Assembly (NCBI GenBank): GCA_003990745.1
Contig: RBNI01001124.1
Coordinates: 1 to 24,216, forward strand
DNA from: Jimgerdemannia flammicorona
Taxonomy: Eukaryota > Mucoromycota > Endogonomycetes > Endogonales > Endogonaceae
Reading direction: 5' to 3'
DNA: 24,216 bases
Positions 20,703-24,216 of this stretch are shown here, in pieces. The notes beneath the pieces are model-generated. The model saw only the letters and a list, made by a program, of their open reading frames with translations, was not told the DNA's origin and did not search any database. Numbering within the stretch: position 1 is the first letter of the stretch; each line of letters begins with the position of its first letter. A program made the translations under genes and the position numbers.

Positions 20703-20905
20703 GTCAATTTAAATCAAATCCAGATTCAATTTGTCACATGATGGTTTGATCTGAATCTCAAATCTGAAGCCATCTAAATCAACTCAGATTAATCTGAATT
20801 GCTCTATCTGAATCACTCTATCTGAATCATCCATTCAAATCACCCCAATCTAAATCACTCAATTTCTTCAATCGGAATCCTCATCTGAATCCTTCAACCA
20901 AATTC
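20703..20905. repeat. Degenerate short repeat based on ATCTGAAT
   Basis: Variants of ATCTGAATC, AATCTGAA, ATCTAAATC and ATTCAAATC recur every 10 to 25 bases across this stretch. It includes a perfect 14-bp palindrome, TCAGATTAATCTGA (20784-20797). It begins right where LINE E ORF1 similarity stops. It may be a decayed minisatellite or part of an unknown element. Unit boundaries are not sharp, so I give the outer limits only. Confidence 0.6.
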
Positions 20906-21441
20906 TCCAATCCAAATTCTCCATATGACTTATATGCCAGATATGTCTATATATACAATATACACATATGTAAACATATATATATATATGCAAACATGCA
21001 AACACACATATTAACAGATCAGTCTTTAATAGTTCACAGTACTAATGATGCTTCAAGTCAAATATCTCTGATAGTTCCACACCTTCCATGCAATTTTCAC
21101 TCCAAAATCTGACAACATTGTACTAAGATAGAAGATGATATTATTTATAATTATTATAGATAAAAAATTAAGACACATCTATTGATATAACTGACACTTT
21201 TTGTTTGATACATATATGATACTATTTCATCTACTCCCATAAACTGCACCAGCCAGAAGTTCAAAATGCTTGATGGTATGACTTCAAACATATATTGACA
21301 CATAAAAGATAAGCACTTTGACAAAATCAAAAAGAACACAGAGACAAATAAAATCAACACCCAAGCTGTGGTGGGTATATTTATCTGATTGCCTAATCAT
21401 TTCTATATCAACAACCCTGTTTAATCAAAAATATTTAGCCA
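20906..21441. other. AT-rich spacer with microsatellite-like tracts
   Basis: No gene was recognised here. Positions about 20945-20995 are TA/CATA-rich, including a short (AT)n run near 20980-20988. The remainder is AT-rich sequence before the first recognisable hAT motif. It could hold the 5' part of the hAT element, but I could not see a BED-type zinc finger or a terminal inverted repeat. Small open frames at 21360-21154 and 21318-21515 look like chance in AT-rich DNA. Confidence 0.5.
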
Positions 21442-23640
21442 TACTCTTTGGCAGAATTTCGAAATTGGCTCATTTACTAGATTATATATACAGATCAGCC
21501 ATTTACAACCATTGAGAGTGATCAATTATATAGTATCTTTGGCCTTCTCAAGCATGATTTATATTTACCAAGTGCCAATACTATTCATAAAGATGTTCTG
21601 GAGGTCTATAGGAAGGAGCACAACAATCTCTACCAGATACTTCAGGTAAAATAAGAGCAGTACTGTGACCTTTGCAAGCTGAATTATATATATATATTTA
21701 TAAAGAGCTCACCAATTTAATCTCACATTTAATAAGCAGAATTCAGCAGGCAAAATTTCATTTACAATTGACACATAGACATCCCTCAATGCAATTTTAT
21801 TTCTGGGCATTACTAGTCATTGAATTGATCTCAATTAGCAGCTTAAATATGTATCTCACTCTTGACTTTGTCAAACTTGCTGGCCCTCATTCTAGAGACA
21901 ACATTGCAGATGCTTTTATTAGTTATATCTGGAAGCTTAGAATCACAACCAAGATAAAAAAGGAGGGCTTACCATCAGGTTAGTGTTTTGAGAGAGGTTC
22001 TAAAACAAAACAGATTTTATTGGTTATTTATTTTTGCATAAATTCACTGACTGAATATTTCAAGTATAGATTTTGGCTATTATAATAGACAATGCCACAA
22101 ATAACTCAATATTTTTCTAAGTTTTAGCAGCCAGCCTCAAACAGGAAAATATGGCCTTTAGTGCAGAAAGCTATTATGTGTAATGCCAGGCCCATATACT
22201 GATCAGGACTATCTTATGTATGTAGACAAAACATCCAAGAGAGGAGGGGCTCTGAGTATAATTTTCAAGCTGTACAAACTAGTTGTGTCAGTCTGATCAT
22301 CCCTATAATGATGAGACAAATTTACTGTACAGTATAGGGCAATCAGTTTAGCTCTAAAAGAGCTTATATTAGACATCTGTATATATTGAAACTCAAAATT
22401 TGCAATGATCCAGTGCATACTGGAGATTGCTATAGTATGTATTCTTTTTTTCTTCAGTCAGCTGAAGAAACTTGTTTTGGATGATTGAAGATTTATTTTT
22501 TTAAAAAAAAAAACAAAGAAAGCTAATAGATTCAACAGTGACTGCTGATAAGGAAATATGGGGTGAGGCTCTAAGTGAAAGTGAGTGAGACATACTTAGG
22601 AATATTGTCAGAGTTTTGGAAGTAAGTGGTGATTACTCTGGCTCTACACTCATTTTGTCTGCCTTTATACTCATTTTGTCTGCCTCTGTATAATACAATA
22701 CCTCACCATATATAACTGCCAGTGTTTTGATGATTATATGAAGGATATAGTCAAACAAACAACTCCAACAATAAGCTCTGCAATACCAGTATACAATCTT
22801 CTGATTGACCAGCTAGAGGACAAGCTTGGGGACAGGCTGGAGGATTGTAGTGATTTATGGTTAAGCCTGAATCAGAGAGATACTGTGGAGGTTGCTCTAA
22901 GCAAGCTCAGAAAATACTACTTCAAAACAGATATTGCCATATACTCAATCAGTACAAGTATGTCAATATCAGCATGTGGCCATTGCTCCTTCCAAAATAG
23001 AGAAACCTCTACAAAAACTCACTTTCTTTTTTTTGAATAGTGCTGGACCTATGCTTAAAGCTATAATACCATAAAGATCAGGGCTAGAAGTAGCACTTTA
23101 TTGAGAGAACCAAGTAGGCTATAATTGAAGTATACTGAAAAAACTATATACTACTGCAAGGTTCTGGCTGAAGTCTGGATGAATATATCAAGGGATTCCT
23201 CCTATCCCACATTTACTTCAGCAGAAAGAGGAAGAGGAAGCCATCAGTGGAAGAGCTGCTATCAATAGATAAACTTACTATTTATCTCACCAGTAACTAT
23301 ATAATCCTGCTAGAGGGTATGGAGGTACTCAACTGGTAGAAGATAGGTTGTCAGACAAGTATTGGGTCAATTTAACCTATCAATCTAACTATCACTCTAC
23401 CCACTAGAGTATGCAGCTGTGTCAAATAAACTTCCCCAGCCTATGTGGTATGGCCCAGGACTATCTGGCAATTCCTGTCTCCAGTGCTCCCATTGAGCAG
23501 ATATTCTTAGATGGGGTGGACCTTATTGCTCCAAAGAGATGTATGCTGAATGCTGAGACAATCTAGGCATATATGTGTCTGAAGTCTTGGTGGAGCTCAG
23601 GCTGCTAAAATTCAGTGAGTCCTGGGGGTTTGTAGATAAG
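21442..23640 (+). pseudogene. hAT-family DNA transposase relic
   Basis: Motifs appear in the normal hAT order. First comes YSLAEFRNWLIY, TDQPFTTIE (21490-21516) and LPSANTIHKDV (about 21565-21597). Then GKISFTIDT with the first catalytic Asp at 21770-21772, followed by TSLNA, and LDFVKLAGPHSRDNIADAF after a frame slip. IIIDNATNNS (22079-22108) gives the second Asp. KLYKLVVSV (about 22268-22295) precedes PTISSAIPVYNLLIDQLED (22765-22821) and LSKLRKYYFKTDIAIYSIST. The C-terminal dimerisation region has DKLTIYLTSNY, VLNW, MAQDYLAIPVSSAPIEQIF (23450-23506), DLIAPKR and CLKSWW. Stops often fall where family members have Trp (TIDT-stop-TS, SH-stop-ID, LNW-stop-K). A probable intron lies at 21646-21739. 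hAT transposases cut and paste DNA; this one is dead. No terminal inverted repeats were found. Confidence 0.85.
22648..22689 (+). repeat. Two-copy 21-bp tandem duplication
   Basis: ACTCATTTTGTCTGCCT occurs at 22648 and again at 22669, a 21-bp period with small differences at the unit ends. It lies inside the hAT relic just before PTISSAIPVY and is probably a local slippage duplication. Confidence 0.7.
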
Positions 23641-23700
23641 TTGGTTGGCCTTGTGGAATATTTAATATCTTTCAAAAATAATAAAAAGAGAAAAAAAACC

Positions 23701-24200
23701 TAAAGACTTAGCCCAGAGTTTGCAGCCCAAGTGGGACAGTAGTCAGCAGAGTTGGTGGCAATGGCAGAGAGAGCATGCAAAATTTGTGGCCCTCCACCAG
23801 CAGCAAGGGGTAGCCCCAAGCTGTCAGTGCCCAGGTAAATAGGCAGATCAGTGGGTGGGTACAGAGTTAGTGGAAGGAGTGCATAAAATTTATGGTTCTC
23901 TGCTGGCAATAAGGGGCAGTCCTAAGCCACAAGTGTCTAGGTCAGGGGGGTTGGTGGAGGGAGGGTAGGTAGAGAGAGTGTACAAAATTTGTAGCTCTTT
24001 ATCAGTAGTGAGAGGTAGCTCCAAGCTATCAGCACCTGGATCAGTGGGTGGAGTCAGTTGACAGAATTAGTGAGTATAAGGTTGGTAGAGGGAGCATACA
24101 AAATTTGTGACCCTCTGCCAGCAGCAAAGAGCAGCCCCAAGCCACAAGTGTCCAGGATGGGCAGGGCAGGCAGAGGGAGTATGCAAAATTTGTAGCTCTC
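23701..24200 (+). repeat. Degenerate tandem repeat, five units of about 85-116 bp
   Basis: A core of GCA-CAAAATTTGT-(A/G)GCCCTC, then CCAGCAG(C/T)AA, then GGCAG-CCCAAGC, then A(C/A)AAGTGTC(C/T)AGG, recurs. The AAAATTT landmark begins at 23779, 23885, 23984, 24100 and 24185, giving spacings of 106, 99, 116 and 85 bp. Between cores the sequence is G-rich with GGCAGAGGGAG and GTTGGTGGA variants. The array lies right after the hAT relic and stops at the T tract at the window end. It carries no convincing ORF. It could be a satellite, the subterminal part of a transposon or an unrelated minisatellite. Confidence 0.8.
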
Positions 24201-24216
24201 TTTTTTTTTTTTTTTT
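24201..24216. repeat. T tract at the window edge
   Basis: Sixteen T run to the last base of the window. All minus-strand LINEs here end in poly(A), which would look like this on the plus strand, so another minus-strand element could begin just beyond. That is inference; the tract could also be simple low-complexity DNA. Confidence 0.6.

Noticed and set aside
21154..21360. 68-codon minus-strand Phe/Leu-rich frame as a small membrane protein
   Set aside because: It is in AT-rich DNA where hydrophobic codons arise by chance, with no supporting context.
22495..22513. T-run followed by A-run as a poly(A) insertion end
   Set aside because: It is short, symmetric and inside the hAT relic, with no duplication on either side.
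23701..24200. The repeat array as a CRISPR array
   Set aside because: The repeats are long and degenerate, the spacings vary from 85 to 116 bp without unique spacers of constant size, and the setting is eukaryotic transposon DNA.

Overview
The window looks like a repeat-rich, gene-poor stretch of a eukaryotic genome. A filamentous fungus is my best guess, from the poly(A)-tailed LINEs, the fungal-style hAT transposase relic and nonsense changes that look like C-to-T decay. I found no intact cellular gene, no tRNA or rRNA, no CRISPR array and no bacterial operon. Nearly everything can be assigned to transposable elements in different states of decay.

Positions 1 to about 20695 are a nest of one LINE (non-LTR retrotransposon) family, all on the minus strand. 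Copy A (1 to ~5340) is the best preserved and its 3' end lies just outside the window. Copy B (~5336-5840) is a reverse-transcriptase fragment. Copy C (5841 to ~11717) is complete from 5' leader to poly(A) but carries stops and frameshifts. Copy D (~11718-14915) is the 5' half of an older element. Copy E (~14916-20695) is another old copy, cut by D. The layout per element is: a short 5' leader, ORF1 (~630-685 codons, glycine-rich N-terminus and a possible RRM-like fold), a gap of about 31-34 nt, then ORF2 (~1130 codons: APE-type endonuclease, linker, reverse transcriptase, C-terminal Cys/His knuckle), then a ~330-nt 3' UTR and poly(A). Because the LINE sense strand is G-rich, the plus strand is strongly pyrimidine-rich over this region and produces many spurious ORFs.

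A separate plus-strand insertion of ~1.2 kb (15731-16935) sits inside copy E. It has AATAAA, a 38-A tail and an imperfect 16-bp target-site duplication, so it was very likely copied into place by LINE machinery. I could not identify its source.

From about 20700 the composition changes to AT-rich. It holds a degenerate ATCTGAAT-type repeat (20703-20905), an AT-rich spacer, a decayed plus-strand hAT transposase (~21442-23640) with recognisable motifs in order, a five-copy degenerate tandem repeat (23701-24200), and a T tract that runs to the window edge.

In the LINE scheme, ORF1 would coat the element RNA and ORF2 would nick the target and reverse-transcribe from it. All copies seen here are disrupted. 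I see no convincing new defence, toxin or metabolic system. The most worthwhile observations are the nesting and its missing ~315 bp, the poly(A) retroposon, an Asp in place of the usual endonuclease Glu in three copies, a stop codon shared by a young and an old copy, and a probable 94-nt intron in the hAT relic.
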